A DNA stretch of 64,000 nucleotides, taken from assembly GCA_021821945.1 (NCBI GenBank), contig JAJZTF010000001.1:62001-126000 (forward strand). The letters run 5' to 3'. How positions within the stretch are numbered: the first letter of the stretch is position 1; every line of letters begins with the position of its first letter. Under the pieces are notes generated by a model. It was not told where the DNA came from. It saw nothing but the letters and a program-made list of their open reading frames with translations, and did no database searches. This DNA is from Pseudomonadota bacterium. Lineage in GTDB: Bacteria > Pseudomonadota > Gammaproteobacteria > Burkholderiales > Gallionellaceae. A program made the position numbers and the translations under genes. Below, in pieces: positions 37,411-48,997 of this stretch.

Positions 37411-38352
37411 ATGAAGACGCTCATCTGCGGTTCGATGGCCTACGACACCATCATGGTGTTCAAGGACCATTTCAAGAAGCACATATTGCCAGAACAGATC
37501 CATATACTGAACGTCGCATTTCTGGTGCCCGAAATGCGCCGCGAATACGGCGGCTGTGCCGGCAACATCGCCTACAACCTGAATCTTCTGGGCGGCAACC
37601 CGCTCATCATGGCGACCGTGGGCGACGACTTCGCGCCCTATGCAAAACGCCTAGAGAAACTCTCCATCGAGCAGACCCACATCCGTCATGTGCCTGACAC
37701 CTTCACGGGACAGGCCTTCATCACGACGGATCTGGACGACAACCAGATCACGGCGTTTCATCCTGGCGCGATGGGCCGCTCGGAATTGAACAAGGTCACC
37801 GACGCGCAGGATGTCACGCTGGGCATCGTCTCGCCGGACGGGCGCGACGGCATGCTGGAGCATGCAGAGCAGTTTGCCGAATCCGGCATCCCTTTCATCT
37901 TCGACCCCGGCCAGGGCATGCCGATGTTCTCGGGTGACGACCTGTTGCGCTTCATCGATCAGGCCACCTACGTGACGGTGAACGATTACGAGGCAAAGCT
38001 CCTGCAGGAGAAGACCGGCAAATCGCTAAAAGATATCGCGCAGTCCGTAAAAGCGCTGATCGTAACGCTGGGCGCTGACGGCTCGATGATCTACGCGGAA
38101 GGCAAGGAGATCGCGATCCCCACGCCCAAGCCAGCCTCCGTGATAGATCCCACCGGCTGCGGCGATGCCTATCGCGCAGGCCTGCTCTATGGCATACAGC
38201 GAGGCTGGGACTGGGAGACCACGGGAAGGCTGGCCTCGCTGATGGGCTCGATCAAAATTGCAAGCCGCGGCGGACAGAATCATGCGCCGACACGCGACGA
38301 GATCAGGGAACAGTTCAAGCATCACTTCGGTTTCAGGCTAGAGCTGCTCTGA
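37411..38352 (+). CDS. PfkB-family carbohydrate kinase (adenosine kinase-like)
   Basis: A 313-aa ribokinase-family enzyme. It has the N-terminal GSMAYDTIM, the substrate/glycine motif YGGCAGNIAYNLNLLGGNP, and the PfkB signature 2 DPTGCGDAYRAGLLYG with the catalytic Asp. The start MKTLICGSMAYDTIMVF and overall pattern resemble bacterial proteins annotated as adenosine kinase, but substrate cannot be assigned from sequence. GGGGGAAAC provides the ribosome site. The fructosamine kinase-like gene follows closely. Confidence 0.85.
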   Translation: MKTLICGSMAYDTIMVFKDHFKKHILPEQIHILNVAFLVPEMRREYGGCAGNIAYNLNLLGGNPLIMATVGDDFAPYAKRLEKLSIEQTHIRHVPDTFTGQAFITTDLDDNQITAFHPGAMGRSELNKVTDAQDVTLGIVSPDGRDGMLEHAEQFAESGIPFIFDPGQGMPMFSGDDLLRFIDQATYVTVNDYEAKLLQEKTGKSLKDIAQSVKALIVTLGADGSMIYAEGKEIAIPTPKPASVIDPTGCGDAYRAGLLYGIQRGWDWETTGRLASLMGSIKIASRGGQNHAPTRDEIREQFKHHFGFRLELL

Positions 38353-38358
38353 ATTTCA

Positions 38359-39237
38359 GTGAACGAATGGGCCGCCATCGCCGCATCCATAGCATCGGCA
38401 ACGGGCCGGCCCTTCGAACTTGCGCGCCAAATCCCTGCCAGCGGCGGCTACATCAATCAGACGCTGCGCATAGAGGGCAAGGACGGCAGGCAGTTCTTCC
38501 TGAAACTCAACGAGGTCATGAATTATCCGCTGCTGCTTTCCGAAGTGGCGGGGCTGCGCGCGATATCCGAGACCCGCACGCTGCGCGTGCCAGGCGTCAT
38601 CACGCACGGAAAAAACCATTTACACAGTTTCCTGGTCCTGGAATATCTGGAACTGCAATCGCATGGCAATGCAAGAGCGCTTGGCGAACAGCTGGCCTCG
38701 ATGCACCGCCACACTTCCCCCCGGTTCGGCTTTGCACATGACAACCATATCGGCGCAACGGTGCAGCCCAATGCCTGGATGGACGACTGGGTTGCATTCC
38801 TGAGGGAGAGGCGGCTCGGTTTTCAGCTGCGACTTGCAAGGCAGAACAACCTTGGCCTTCAGGATATCGGAGAAAGGCTGCTCGAAGCCCTGCCCCTTTT
38901 CTTTGCGGGCTACGCTCCCTCCGCTTCGCTGCTGCATGGCGACCTCTGGGGCGGCAATCACGCATACCTGCCTGACGGCACCCCGGTGATCTTCGACCCC
39001 GCTGTCTACTTTGGCGACCGCGAATGCGATCTCGCGATGACCGAGCTCTTCGGCGGATTTTCTGCGGATTTTCACGCCGCATATCGCGCGAGCTTTCCTC
39101 TGGATGCCGGATATGCTGCGCGCCGCGATCTGTACAATCTCTACCACATCCTGAACCACGCGAACATGTTCGGCGGAAGCTATGTCTATCAGTCCGCACA
39201 GATGATGAAAAGGCTGCTGGCCTCCATCGGCTCTTGA
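38359..39237 (+). CDS. fructosamine kinase family protein
   Basis: A 292-aa aminoglycoside-phosphotransferase-fold kinase of the fructosamine/ketosamine-3-kinase family, thought to help reverse protein glycation. It shows SGGYINQTLRIEGKDGRQFFLKLN (nucleotide-binding Lys), the catalytic loop LLHGDLWGGNHAYL, and the metal-binding VIFDPAVYFGDRECDLAM. It starts with GTG seven bases after the kinase stop, and translation is probably coupled. The next gene converges. Confidence 0.85.
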   Translation: MNEWAAIAASIASATGRPFELARQIPASGGYINQTLRIEGKDGRQFFLKLNEVMNYPLLLSEVAGLRAISETRTLRVPGVITHGKNHLHSFLVLEYLELQSHGNARALGEQLASMHRHTSPRFGFAHDNHIGATVQPNAWMDDWVAFLRERRLGFQLRLARQNNLGLQDIGERLLEALPLFFAGYAPSASLLHGDLWGGNHAYLPDGTPVIFDPAVYFGDRECDLAMTELFGGFSADFHAAYRASFPLDAGYAARRDLYNLYHILNHANMFGGSYVYQSAQMMKRLLASIGS

Positions 39238-39288
39238 AACTGCGGTTCAGCTTCCGGGTTCCGCATCAACCCCCGGACAATATGGCGC

Positions 39289-40338
39289 TCAATGCAAATC
39301 CTGAGGCCCAAGAAAGAAACCTGGCGGCAGTTTCTGCACATTCGACACCTCTTCGAGAAACCTTTCGAGATCGGACTGGATGCCGCTCAACGCGCGGCCA
39401 TTCTCGAAGCGCATTTCGCCGTTCGCGATCGCGCTGGCCACGACCATCGCCGACAGATCGACCTTGTACTGTCCGTAGTACCTGTCCATTTCGCTCGAGA
39501 TCGCACGGGCAATCTTGAGCCTTGCGAACATGCCGTCTGCGCGATTGATTTCGTCTATAGCCTCGCGGTATGCATGCATCACGGCGGCGTATTGCGATTT
39601 CTTCACTGGGTCGTCGAGCGATGCGCGGCGGATCGCGAAACCGCCATGAGGAAGCTCATCCGGCCGCCATGAGGCATAGCCGCCGAACAGTTTCTGCAGG
39701 TCGATGCCCCGATCCATGCTTTCCCCGCCAAACGGCATGGAAGATTTCAGCATGAGGCCAGACGCCGCCGGCTCAACCAGGAGTATCCCAGAGGCGGGCA
39801 TTGCTCCCTGACATGCAGGCTCCGAGTTCATCGGCTTGCCGCTCTCTATCAGCCTTACTCCCTGCCTCACCGGCAGGTGGCATATCGAAAAGTCATCCGG
39901 CGACATGCCGCTGCGCTTCAATGCGGCATGAAAGAGCATGTCGGGTGCGCCGCCGCTTCCGTTGGAAACAGGCCCGCTGACGATGAGGCCCTTGCCTTTC
40001 AGATCCCTGAAGTCATGAACGCCGGGCACGGTCATCTCGAAGAAGCCGCGCCAGAAGTACACGCCTTCAAGCGCGAGATCCGGCACCTTGCCGCTTGCCT
40101 TTTGCGCAATCGCATAGGTCATCGCCAGAAGACCATCGGCGCCCTGTTCGAACGCGACATCCATCCCGGCATTGTCCTTCACCGGAACGAGTTTCACGGG
40201 CAGGTCGGGGTGATCGTGCATTGCAAGCAGCAGCGGAAACACGTTCGGGTTCGGAGTAGCCGCGATCTTGAGCTCTGCGCTCCCTGCATCGAGAGACCAT
40301 GCGAGAAGAGCAGCCAGGAATACATGTGCGAGTTTCAT
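39289..40338 (-). CDS. ABC transporter substrate-binding protein (NitT/TauT/SsuA-like)
   Basis: A 349-aa periplasmic protein with a signal peptide (about residues 1-21, ending GSAEL) and a type II binding-protein fold resembling SsuA/ThiY-type receptors: AELKIAATPNPNVFPLLLA at the N-terminus and DFRDLKGKGLIVSGPVSNGSG after the first lobe. No permease or ATPase gene is adjacent, so it is an orphan component and the ligand is unknown. A serine tRNA gene lies upstream on the same strand. Confidence 0.75.
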   Translation of the reverse strand: MKLAHVFLAALLAWSLDAGSAELKIAATPNPNVFPLLLAMHDHPDLPVKLVPVKDNAGMDVAFEQGADGLLAMTYAIAQKASGKVPDLALEGVYFWRGFFEMTVPGVHDFRDLKGKGLIVSGPVSNGSGGAPDMLFHAALKRSGMSPDDFSICHLPVRQGVRLIESGKPMNSEPACQGAMPASGILLVEPAASGLMLKSSMPFGGESMDRGIDLQKLFGGYASWRPDELPHGGFAIRRASLDDPVKKSQYAAVMHAYREAIDEINRADGMFARLKIARAISSEMDRYYGQYKVDLSAMVVASAIANGEMRFENGRALSGIQSDLERFLEEVSNVQKLPPGFFLGPQDLH

Positions 40339-40511
40339 TATGGACTTTTTCTTTCGTACCCTGATTCAACCGATGGCAGCGGATCAGGTTTTACGGATGG
40401 CTTCCATGGCAAGCTAAAGGGAACTCCGACCGTGATTCTCCATCGAATCCGCTCCAGTATTGCAAAAATCAGGAAAATCAAATACTAAAGAATGGTCAAG
40501 AAGCCCAGGCG

Positions 40512-40604
<93 letters not shown>

Positions 40605-40652
40605 GAACCGCGTATTCTACCAGCAAGATCAGATTTCGTGCAGAATATTGAC

Positions 40653-42116
40653 ATGCGCAGACATATTTCATTGATCAGGCTACTGCAAGCCGGCGTCTTC
40701 CTCGCGCTGATGCTGTTGGGCTATACACATTTCAGCAAGCCGCATTTTTTGCTGCCCTCCTGGCACAAGGAACTGGTCGCGCTCGTGGCACAGGACACCA
40801 CGTTATCCGACGAGGAGTTCTCGAAGCAGCTTGCCCAACAGTTTGCCGACTATCTCCGGGTCCCGCTCAAGATCGTTCTGGTTCCGGCAGACAAGATAGA
40901 GACGATGCTGAACAGCCACGAGGCACACTTCTCCGCCTCAGGATTCAGGCTGGACCAGAAATCCGCCAGCCTGCTCTACGGCCCGGCCTACCTGACCGTG
41001 CATGAGCAGGTCGCCTTCAACGAAAACCAGCAGACCCCGCTCAAGCTCGAGGATCTGGTCGGCCACCGCATCGCGGTGGTGGCAGGATCCAACCACGAAA
41101 AGACGCTGATCGCGCTGCGCCAGCAGATACCGGGCCTTGCATGGGAGTCCCGCACCAAAGAGACGGTCGAGGATCTGCTGAAGGAAGTCGCGCAGGGCAA
41201 CCTTGAATACACGCTCGCCAACCACGAGCAGATAGAACAGATGAACAACTTCTACCCCAATCTGGCCGTGGCCTTCGATGTCGGCAAACCTGCGCCGATT
41301 GCCTGGGCCTTTCCTGCGAATGCCGACAACGACCTGATCTCGGCCTCCGAGCAATTCTTCTCAAAGATCGCGAACAACGACGAGTTGAACAAGCTCTTGG
41401 ATCGCTACTACGGGCACAACGACAGGCTCGCGCCCCTCGATGCCGCCGAATTCATCGTGCAGACGAACAAGACGCTGCCGAAGTTCCGCGCATACTTCGA
41501 GGAGGCGGGCAAGGCGGTCAACGAGGACTGGCGACTGATCGCGGCGATCGCCTACCAGGAATCGCACTGGAATCCGCTCGCCACCTCCTTCACCAACGTG
41601 CGGGGCATGATGATGCTGACCGAGACGACAGCAGACCGCATGGGCGTCAACAATCGCCTGGATGCGAAGGAAAGCATCATGGCAGGCGCGAAATATCTCG
41701 AGCTGATCAAGAAGGAACTGCCCGAGCACATCAAGGAGCCCGAGCTCACCTGGCTTGCGCTTTCCGCCTACAACCAGGGGCAGGGGCACATCGAGGATGC
41801 GCGCGTGCTGACCCAGCGCCAGGGAGGAGATGCGGACGCCTGGGTGGACGTCAAGAAATGGCTGCCCAATCTCAGCAACCCGCAGTATTTCGCAAGCCTG
41901 AAGCACGGCTACGCACGCGGCGGCGAGGCGGTGGTCTTCGTCGAGAACATCCGGGCTTACTACGACATGCTGTCAAGGCTGACGGGCCAGTCCGACGATA
42001 CGGCAAGGCACGATTATCAGCTGGTCAACAGGAAGAGCAACCCGGCCTTCGCGCTGCGCATCAAGCCACAGACGCCCTCCCAGGAAGATCTCGCGTCTTA
42101 TTCCCTGTCCCGCTAG
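40653..42116 (+). CDS. mltF: membrane-bound lytic murein transglycosylase F
   Basis: A bifunctional-looking envelope enzyme. An N-terminal signal/anchor (LLQAGVFLALMLLGYTHF) precedes a bacterial extracellular solute-binding-like domain (about residues 40-265), then a C-terminal SLT domain with the catalytic Glu in IAAIAYQESHWNPLATS and the later NVRGMMMLTETTADRMGV and LSAYNQGQGHIEDAR. The domain order is that of MltF. The ATG at 40653 is preferred over a GTG at 40638; neither has a strong ribosome site. It converges on serS. Confidence 0.93.
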   Translation: MRRHISLIRLLQAGVFLALMLLGYTHFSKPHFLLPSWHKELVALVAQDTTLSDEEFSKQLAQQFADYLRVPLKIVLVPADKIETMLNSHEAHFSASGFRLDQKSASLLYGPAYLTVHEQVAFNENQQTPLKLEDLVGHRIAVVAGSNHEKTLIALRQQIPGLAWESRTKETVEDLLKEVAQGNLEYTLANHEQIEQMNNFYPNLAVAFDVGKPAPIAWAFPANADNDLISASEQFFSKIANNDELNKLLDRYYGHNDRLAPLDAAEFIVQTNKTLPKFRAYFEEAGKAVNEDWRLIAAIAYQESHWNPLATSFTNVRGMMMLTETTADRMGVNNRLDAKESIMAGAKYLELIKKELPEHIKEPELTWLALSAYNQGQGHIEDARVLTQRQGGDADAWVDVKKWLPNLSNPQYFASLKHGYARGGEAVVFVENIRAYYDMLSRLTGQSDDTARHDYQLVNRKSNPAFALRIKPQTPSQEDLASYSLSR

Positions 42117-42117
42117 C

Positions 42118-43416
<1,299 letters not shown>

Positions 43417-44730
43417 TTAGGTTCCCTTATTTTTTGCCGCATCGAGCTCGCGCAAATGCGCAAGCTTTTCCGAAATCCTGCCTTCAAGCCCGCGCTCGGT
43501 AGGCTGATAAAAACTCACCTTTTGCATGCCTTCCGGGAAATAGTTTTCTCCGGCCGCATAGGCGCCTTCCTCGTCGTGCGCATAACGGTAATTCCTGCCG
43601 TAGTCGAGCTCCTTCATCAGCCTGGTCGGCGCATTGCGAAGGTGCAGCGGCACCTCTCGCGATCCGTCCTTGGCCACGAATGCGCGCGCCGCATTATACG
43701 CGACATAGCCCGCGTTGGACTTGGCAGCCACTGCAAGATAGATCACCGCCTGCGCCAGCGCGAGCTCGCCTTCCGGGCTTCCCAGCCTCTCGTAGGTCTG
43801 CGCCGCCTCGTTGGTGATCTGCATCGCCCTCGGGTCAGCAAGGCCTATGTCCTCCCAGGCCATCCTGACGATGCGCCTTGCAAGATAGCGCGGGTCCGCC
43901 CCCCCATCCAGCATGCGCACGAACCAGTAGAGCGCGGCGTCCGGATTGGAGCCCCGCACGGACTTGTGCAGCGCGGAAATCTGGTCGTAGAAGGCCTCGC
44001 CCCCCTTGTCGAAGCGGCGCAGGTTCTGCGCAAGCGTCCTGTCCAGAAAGGCGGCGTCCACATTCGAAACGCCCGCGGTCTTGGCCGCGGTATCGATCTG
44101 CTCCAGCACGTTAAGCAAGCGCCTCGCGTCCCCGTCCGCATAGCCTATGATGCGTTCCCTCGCCTCTTCGGAGAAACCAAGATCCGGCATCGCGATCTTC
44201 CTGGCCCTCTCGAAAAGCTGCGAGAGCTCGTCCTCCGACAAGGCGTGCAGCACATACACCTGGGCGCGGGAGAGCAGCGCGTTGTTCACCTCGAATGAAG
44301 GGTTCTCCGTCGTCGCGCCTATGAAGGTCACGAGCCCCTGCTCCACGAATGGCAAGAAGGCGTCCTGCTGAGACTTGTTGAACCGGTGGACTTCGTCGAC
44401 GAAAAGTATCGTGTGGCGCCCTCGCAGCTGCAGCGTCTGTTCAGCCTGCGCGATCGCCTCTCGTATGTCCTTGACGCCCGAGAGCACAGCGGAAAGCGGC
44501 ACGAATTCCGCATCGAAGGCTGATGCCATCAGCCGCGCCAGCGTAGTCTTGCCCACACCGGGAGGCCCCCAGAGTATCATCGAATGCAGCCTGCCGGACT
44601 GGAATGCCAGGCGCAACGGCCTGCCCTCGCCCAAGAGGTGCGACTGCCCGATCACCTCGTCTATGTGCGCCGGGCGCAGCCTCTCCGCCAGAGGAGCCGA
44701 GGCGGAAGGGGCTTCGAACAGGTCCTGCAT
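43417..44730 (-). CDS. rarA: replication-associated recombination protein A (RarA/MgsA)
   Basis: An AAA+ ATPase acting at stalled replication forks, related to the clamp-loader subunits. It has the N-terminal [20 protein letters not shown], Walker [11 protein letters not shown], Walker [11 protein letters not shown], sensor 1 [14 protein letters not shown], and the C-terminal MgsA region ([20 protein letters not shown]). The 437 aa length is standard. The ATG at 44730 follows the lolA stop after one base; a TTG at 44742 is the alternative. Confidence 0.95.
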   Translation of the reverse strand: MQDLFEAPSASAPLAERLRPAHIDEVIGQSHLLGEGRPLRLAFQSGRLHSMILWGPPGVGKTTLARLMASAFDAEFVPLSAVLSGVKDIREAIAQAEQTLQLRGRHTILFVDEVHRFNKSQQDAFLPFVEQGLVTFIGATTENPSFEVNNALLSRAQVYVLHALSEDELSQLFERARKIAMPDLGFSEEARERIIGYADGDARRLLNVLEQIDTAAKTAGVSNVDAAFLDRTLAQNLRRFDKGGEAFYDQISALHKSVRGSNPDAALYWFVRMLDGGADPRYLARRIVRMAWEDIGLADPRAMQITNEAAQTYERLGSPEGELALAQAVIYLAVAAKSNAGYVAYNAARAFVAKDGSREVPLHLRNAPTRLMKELDYGRNYRYAHDEEGAYAAGENYFPEGMQKVSFYQPTERGLEGRISEKLAHLRELDAAKNKGT

Positions 44731-44731
44731 G

Positions 44732-45343
44732 TCACTCGCCAACCACGTCCGCGCCTTCCGGCGGCGAAAACTCGAACTGCCTGGCGGGCAGTTTGGGATT
44801 CATCTGCATTTTGGAAAAGCGCAGCACCGTCTTGTGACCAAACGCATCGTTGAGCTCCATCACCACGAGTTTCGCCTTGTCGTCAAAGCCCATGTAGACG
44901 GAAGAGAAACTGCTGTCCTGGCTCCTGGGCCTGGCTTCAAGCCATTCGAGTCCTTCGCGGGTTCCGCTCTCACTGAGCGAAAATCCCTTCTCGATCTCGT
45001 TGCTGCCGGCAAGCAATGCCGCAGGACTGCTGCCCAGGGCCGCATCCAGGCTCTTCACCGTCACCTGGTTCAAATCCTTGTCGTAGAGCCAGAACTTGCG
45101 GCCGTCTCCGACGATGATCTGTTCATACGGTTTCTGGTAAGTCCAGCGGAACTTGCCCGGCCGCTGGAACTGCATCACGCCCGACGCACTCTGGATACGC
45201 TTTCCGTTCTGATCCAGCACATCCTGGGTGAAATCGGCCTCGGCAGAGCGCGTCGCCGCGATGAAGGTCTTGAGCTTCTCGACCGCGGCAGCATGGGCTG
45301 CGAGAGGAAGGAAAAGCAGGAGGGTCAATAGATATTTTTTCAT
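44732..45343 (-). CDS. lolA: outer-membrane lipoprotein carrier protein LolA
   Basis: A periplasmic chaperone that carries lipoproteins from LolCDE to LolB. The 203-aa protein begins with a signal peptide ([20 protein letters not shown]) and shows the LolA pattern [20 protein letters not shown] and [21 protein letters not shown]. It lies 18 bp after ftsK and one base before rarA. The ftsK-lolA-rarA-serS order is frequent in proteobacteria. Confidence 0.94.
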   Translation of the reverse strand: MKKYLLTLLLFLPLAAHAAAVEKLKTFIAATRSAEADFTQDVLDQNGKRIQSASGVMQFQRPGKFRWTYQKPYEQIIVGDGRKFWLYDKDLNQVTVKSLDAALGSSPAALLAGSNEIEKGFSLSESGTREGLEWLEARPRSQDSSFSSVYMGFDDKAKLVVMELNDAFGHKTVLRFSKMQMNPKLPARQFEFSPPEGADVVGE

Positions 45344-45361
45344 ACGGTTTCCAGTGATTTG

Positions 45362-47623
45362 TCATTCCTGTCTTGGAGGGGCGATCACTTCGCGGTTGCC
45401 GTTGCTCTGCATCGCCGAGACCAGGCCCGCCGCCTCCATCTGTTCGACCAGGCGCGCCGCGCGGTTGTAGCCTATGCGCAGATGCCTCTGCACGAGCGAA
45501 ATGGAGGCCTTGCGGTTCTTCAGCACGATGGCCACAGCCTGATCGTAAAGCGGATCGGATTCCGCATCCTGCGCCGAACCGCCCTCGCCCCCCTCTGCGG
45601 ATTCCTCGAGGGAGTTCAACACGCCCTCTATGTATTTGGGCTCGCCCTTCTCCTTCAGATGTTCGACCACGCGATGCACTTCCTGATCGGACACGAATGC
45701 GCCGTGGACGCGCTGAGGATAGCCCGTGCCCGGAGGCAGATAGAGCATGTCGCCCTGGCCCAGCAGCGTCTCCGCACCCATCTGGTCGAGGATGGTCCTG
45801 GAATCTATCTTGCTCGACACCTGGAAGGCCACCCTGGTCGGCACGTTCGCCTTGATGAGCCCGGTGATCACGTCGACCGAAGGACGCTGGGTCGCCAGCA
45901 CGAGATGGATGCCGGACGCGCGCGCCTTCTGGGCCAGGCGTGCGATCAGCTCCTCTATCTTCTTGCCGACCACCATCATCAGGTCGGCCAGCTCGTCGAT
46001 GAAAACCACGATCAGCGGCAGCTCTTCGAGCACCTCCGGGTTTTCAGGCGTCAGGGAAAATGGATTGGTGCAGGGCTTCTCCGCCTTGATGGCTTCCCTT
46101 ATCTTCTGGTTGTAGCCTGCGATGTTGCGCACGCCGAAATGCGACATCAGCCTGTAGCGCCGGTCCATCTCCTGCACGCACCAGTTGAGGCCGGATGCCG
46201 CCTGCCGCATGTCGGTCACGACGGGGCAAAGCAGATGGGGGATGCCCTCGTAGATCGAGAGCTCAAGCATCTTGGGGTCGATCAGCAGCATCCTCACCTG
46301 CTCCGGTGTGGCCTTGTAGAGTATGCTCAGGATCATCGCGTTGATGCCCACCGATTTTCCGGAACCGGTGGTGCCCGCGACCAGCACATGGGGCATCTTC
46401 GCAAGATCGGCGACCACGGGTTTGCCCGAGATGTCCTTGCCCATCGCGATGGTCAGCATCGAATGCATGTCCGCATACACCTTGGAGCTCAGTATCTCGG
46501 AGAGCTGCACCATCTGGCGCTTCGCATTCGGCAGCTCGAGCGCCATGTATGTCTTGCCGGGTATGGTCTCGACGACCCTTATGCTCACCACCGAAAGCGC
46601 GCGCGCAAGATCCCTGACCAGATTGGTGATCTGGCTGCCCTTCACGCCGACCGCAGGCTCTATCTCGTAGCGCGTGATCACGGGACCCGGATAGGCCGCC
46701 ACCACTTTCACCGCGACTCCGAAGTCCTTGAGCTTGTGCTCGATCAGACGGGAGGTGTATTCCAGAACATCGGCCGCGACAGTCTCGACATGCTGCGCTG
46801 CGGGATCGAGCAGATGCAGGGGAGGCAATGCCGAATCCGGCATGTCCTCGAAAAGCGTGATCTGCTTTTCCTCCACCACACGGGCAGACTTCGCAACTTC
46901 CATCACCGGCTGCTCGATGTGTATGGGCTCGTGCACCTCGACCCGCTTCTTCTCCACTTCGACCACGGCGCTACGCTCGCTGCTCGCCTGAACACCGATG
47001 CGCCTGTCCTCCCTGGTCTGCCAGAACTGCAGCACCCAGCGGTAGGAAAGCTCTATCTTCTCTCCCAGCCAGTCAGTGAAACGCAGCCAGGACATGCCGG
47101 TGGCCAGGCTGAATCCGCTCGCGATCAAAGCCAGAAGCAGCAGGGTGGCGCCCGTGAAGCCCAGCAGCCGGGTCATCGCATCGCCTACCGTAAGCCCCAG
47201 CATGCCCCCTGGCGCCAGAGGCAGGGAAGCCTTAAGCGTGTACAAACGGATCGCCTCGAGCGCGCTGCTGAAGAGCAGAAGCATCAGAAAGCCCGCGATC
47301 GAAACCCAGAGCGCCCTCTTGCAGAATATGCTGTCGGCGCCCAGCCTCCGGTAGCCCGCCCAGACCTGCTGCAGCATGAAGATCACGATCCACCAAGCGG
47401 AAACGCCGAAGAGATAGAACAGCAAATCGGAAAGATATGCGCCCAGCATTCCGGCCGGGTTCGCTATCCTCGTCTCCGCGCTGGTGTGGGACCATGACGA
47501 ATCGGCGGCGTTGTACCCGTATAGCGCCACCATGAAATAAACCGCCAATGCCGCAAGCAGGAGCCAGCGCGATTCGCGCAGCAGCTTGAGCAGTCGGCTT
47601 GCCGGCATTGCCTCATCAGCCAT
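45362..47623 (-). CDS. ftsK: DNA translocase FtsK
   Basis: A membrane-anchored hexameric motor that pumps DNA during division and activates Xer recombination at dif. The N-terminus has four to five transmembrane segments (about residues 18-175). A short linker precedes the motor with Walker [13 protein letters not shown] and Walker [17 protein letters not shown]. The C-terminal gamma winged helix ([21 protein letters not shown]) recognises KOPS. At 753 aa the linker is short compared with E. coli FtsK but usual for betaproteobacteria. Its start overlaps the upstream regulator by 8 bp. Confidence 0.95.
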   Translation of the reverse strand: MADEAMPASRLLKLLRESRWLLLAALAVYFMVALYGYNAADSSWSHTSAETRIANPAGMLGAYLSDLLFYLFGVSAWWIVIFMLQQVWAGYRRLGADSIFCKRALWVSIAGFLMLLLFSSALEAIRLYTLKASLPLAPGGMLGLTVGDAMTRLLGFTGATLLLLALIASGFSLATGMSWLRFTDWLGEKIELSYRWVLQFWQTREDRRIGVQASSERSAVVEVEKKRVEVHEPIHIEQPVMEVAKSARVVEEKQITLFEDMPDSALPPLHLLDPAAQHVETVAADVLEYTSRLIEHKLKDFGVAVKVVAAYPGPVITRYEIEPAVGVKGSQITNLVRDLARALSVVSIRVVETIPGKTYMALELPNAKRQMVQLSEILSSKVYADMHSMLTIAMGKDISGKPVVADLAKMPHVLVAGTTGSGKSVGINAMILSILYKATPEQVRMLLIDPKMLELSIYEGIPHLLCPVVTDMRQAASGLNWCVQEMDRRYRLMSHFGVRNIAGYNQKIREAIKAEKPCTNPFSLTPENPEVLEELPLIVVFIDELADLMMVVGKKIEELIARLAQKARASGIHLVLATQRPSVDVITGLIKANVPTRVAFQVSSKIDSRTILDQMGAETLLGQGDMLYLPPGTGYPQRVHGAFVSDQEVHRVVEHLKEKGEPKYIEGVLNSLEESAEGGEGGSAQDAESDPLYDQAVAIVLKNRKASISLVQRHLRIGYNRAARLVEQMEAAGLVSAMQSNGNREVIAPPRQE

Positions 47624-48263
47624 GCAGCTCTCCGATCAGGCCAAGATGCTCTGCGACCCTCAGCGCCTCCAGGCGGTTGTTGACCTTCAGCGTCTGGTAT
47701 ATCGCCGCGACATGTATCTTGACCGTACCCTCGGCAAGATGGATCGCCGCCGCGATCTCCTTGTTGCTAAGGCCCATGCAGAGGTGATGCAGCACCTCCA
47801 TCTGGCGCTGCGTCAGCCCATAGCTGTTTGTGTTCAGACTGCGCTTGTCCCTTTTGGCATGAACGGGTCTCTGCCTCAAGTGCGGCGGGACATAAATTCC
47901 GCCAGACAAAACCAGCTTCAAAGCATCCAGCATGACTTCGGTGCCGGAACTCTTGCTGACGAAGCCGGAGGCCCCGTAATCCAGTGTTTTTTCCATGTTC
48001 AAATTTGCTTCCTCGCCTGAAACCACCACGACCGGAATGTGCGGATGGCGCCTGCGGAAGAAGCTGACCGACTTCGGGCCGTCGCTGCCCGGCATGTGCA
48101 AATCCAGCAAGGCCAGTTCAAGTTCAGGATGCTGGAATGCAATCTTCAGCGCATCCTGGAAGGTTCCCGCCTCCAGTATTTCCACCTCTTCTGACAACTG
48201 CCGCAACACATAGCGCATCCCCTCCCGGAAAAGCGCATGGTCGTCTGCCAACAAAATCTTCAT
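47616..48263 (-). CDS. LuxR-family (NarL-type) response regulator
   Basis: A 215-aa two-component regulator. The receiver domain has D7/D8 ([12 protein letters not shown]) and phosphoacceptor D54 (ALLDLHMPG), and a Lys in FVSKSSGTE. The C-terminal LuxR-type HTH ([21 protein letters not shown]...[13 protein letters not shown]) is followed by the usual helix. The ATG at 48263 has AGGAGAG just upstream. No histidine kinase is adjacent. It overlaps ftsK by 8 bp, so it is presumably co-transcribed with ftsK-lolA-rarA-serS. Confidence 0.93.
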   Translation of the reverse strand: MKILLADDHALFREGMRYVLRQLSEEVEILEAGTFQDALKIAFQHPELELALLDLHMPGSDGPKSVSFFRRRHPHIPVVVVSGEEANLNMEKTLDYGASGFVSKSSGTEVMLDALKLVLSGGIYVPPHLRQRPVHAKRDKRSLNTNSYGLTQRQMEVLHHLCMGLSNKEIAAAIHLAEGTVKIHVAAIYQTLKVNNRLEALRVAEHLGLIGELHG

Positions 48264-48328
48264 ATTCTCTCCTGAATAAGCAATCTTGTTCACATACGGG
48301 CATCATAACACCGGCGCATCCTCCACGC

Positions 48329-48997
48329 TCACCGCGCCAGCAGCGCGACATCCAGCCGCTTTGCCGCATCCTTCGCATCGGGAATCGCCTGATGCGGAAA
48401 AACGCCGAGCAGCGGCGCCTCGATGCGCACCTTCAGCGCCTCCATGTTGCCTTCCAGCATTTCCATGTTTTCATCCATCACGTTGGCCACCCATCCGGCA
48501 AGCTCGAGCCCCTTGGCCCTTATCGCATCGACCGTGAGCAGCGCGTGGTTGATGCAGCCCAGCCTCATGCCGACCACCAGGATGACCGGAAGTCCGAGCT
48601 CGACTGCGATGTCCGATATCTCCTGCCTGTCGTTGAGCGGCACCCTGAATCCGCCCGCACCCTCGACGATCACGACATCCGCCTGGGCCGCAAGCTCCCT
48701 GTACGACTCGATGATGCGCTCCATATTGATGCTCACCCCGACGAATCTCGCCGCCAGGTGCGGGGCCACCGCATGCGTGAAACAGTATGGATTGGTCTGC
48801 CCGAAACCCGCCTGCACGCTGCTTGCGGCGCGCAGCTTCCTGTCGTCGTCGTTCCGGCCGTTTTCATCGCAGCCCCCGGCCGCAACGGGCTTCATTCCGA
48901 CCACGCGCATCCCCTGTTCCGCAAAGGCGTGAAGCAGCGCACAGCTGACCAGGGTCTTGCCGACATCCGTATCCGTTCCCGTGACGAAATAATTCAT
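48329..48997 (-). CDS. bioD: dethiobiotin synthetase
   Basis: Forms the ureido ring of dethiobiotin from diaminopelargonate, CO2 and ATP. The P-loop is GTDTDVGKT at residues 7-15 and the base/ureido region is VEGAGGFRVPL. The 222 aa length is normal. The ATG at 48997 overlaps the bioC stop (ATGA). It ends the bioBFHCD cluster; the response regulator start lies about 65 bp beyond its stop, on the same strand. Confidence 0.96.
   Translation of the reverse strand: MNYFVTGTDTDVGKTLVSCALLHAFAEQGMRVVGMKPVAAGGCDENGRNDDDRKLRAASSVQAGFGQTNPYCFTHAVAPHLAARFVGVSINMERIIESYRELAAQADVVIVEGAGGFRVPLNDRQEISDIAVELGLPVILVVGMRLGCINHALLTVDAIRAKGLELAGWVANVMDENMEMLEGNMEALKVRIEAPLLGVFPHQAIPDAKDAAKRLDVALLAR

Noticed and set aside
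45359-47497. Very long open frame antisense to ftsK
   Set aside because: High GC content with strong codon bias leaves long empty antisense frames; the composition is Arg/His/Leu-rich without domain motifs, and FtsK is certain on the other strand.
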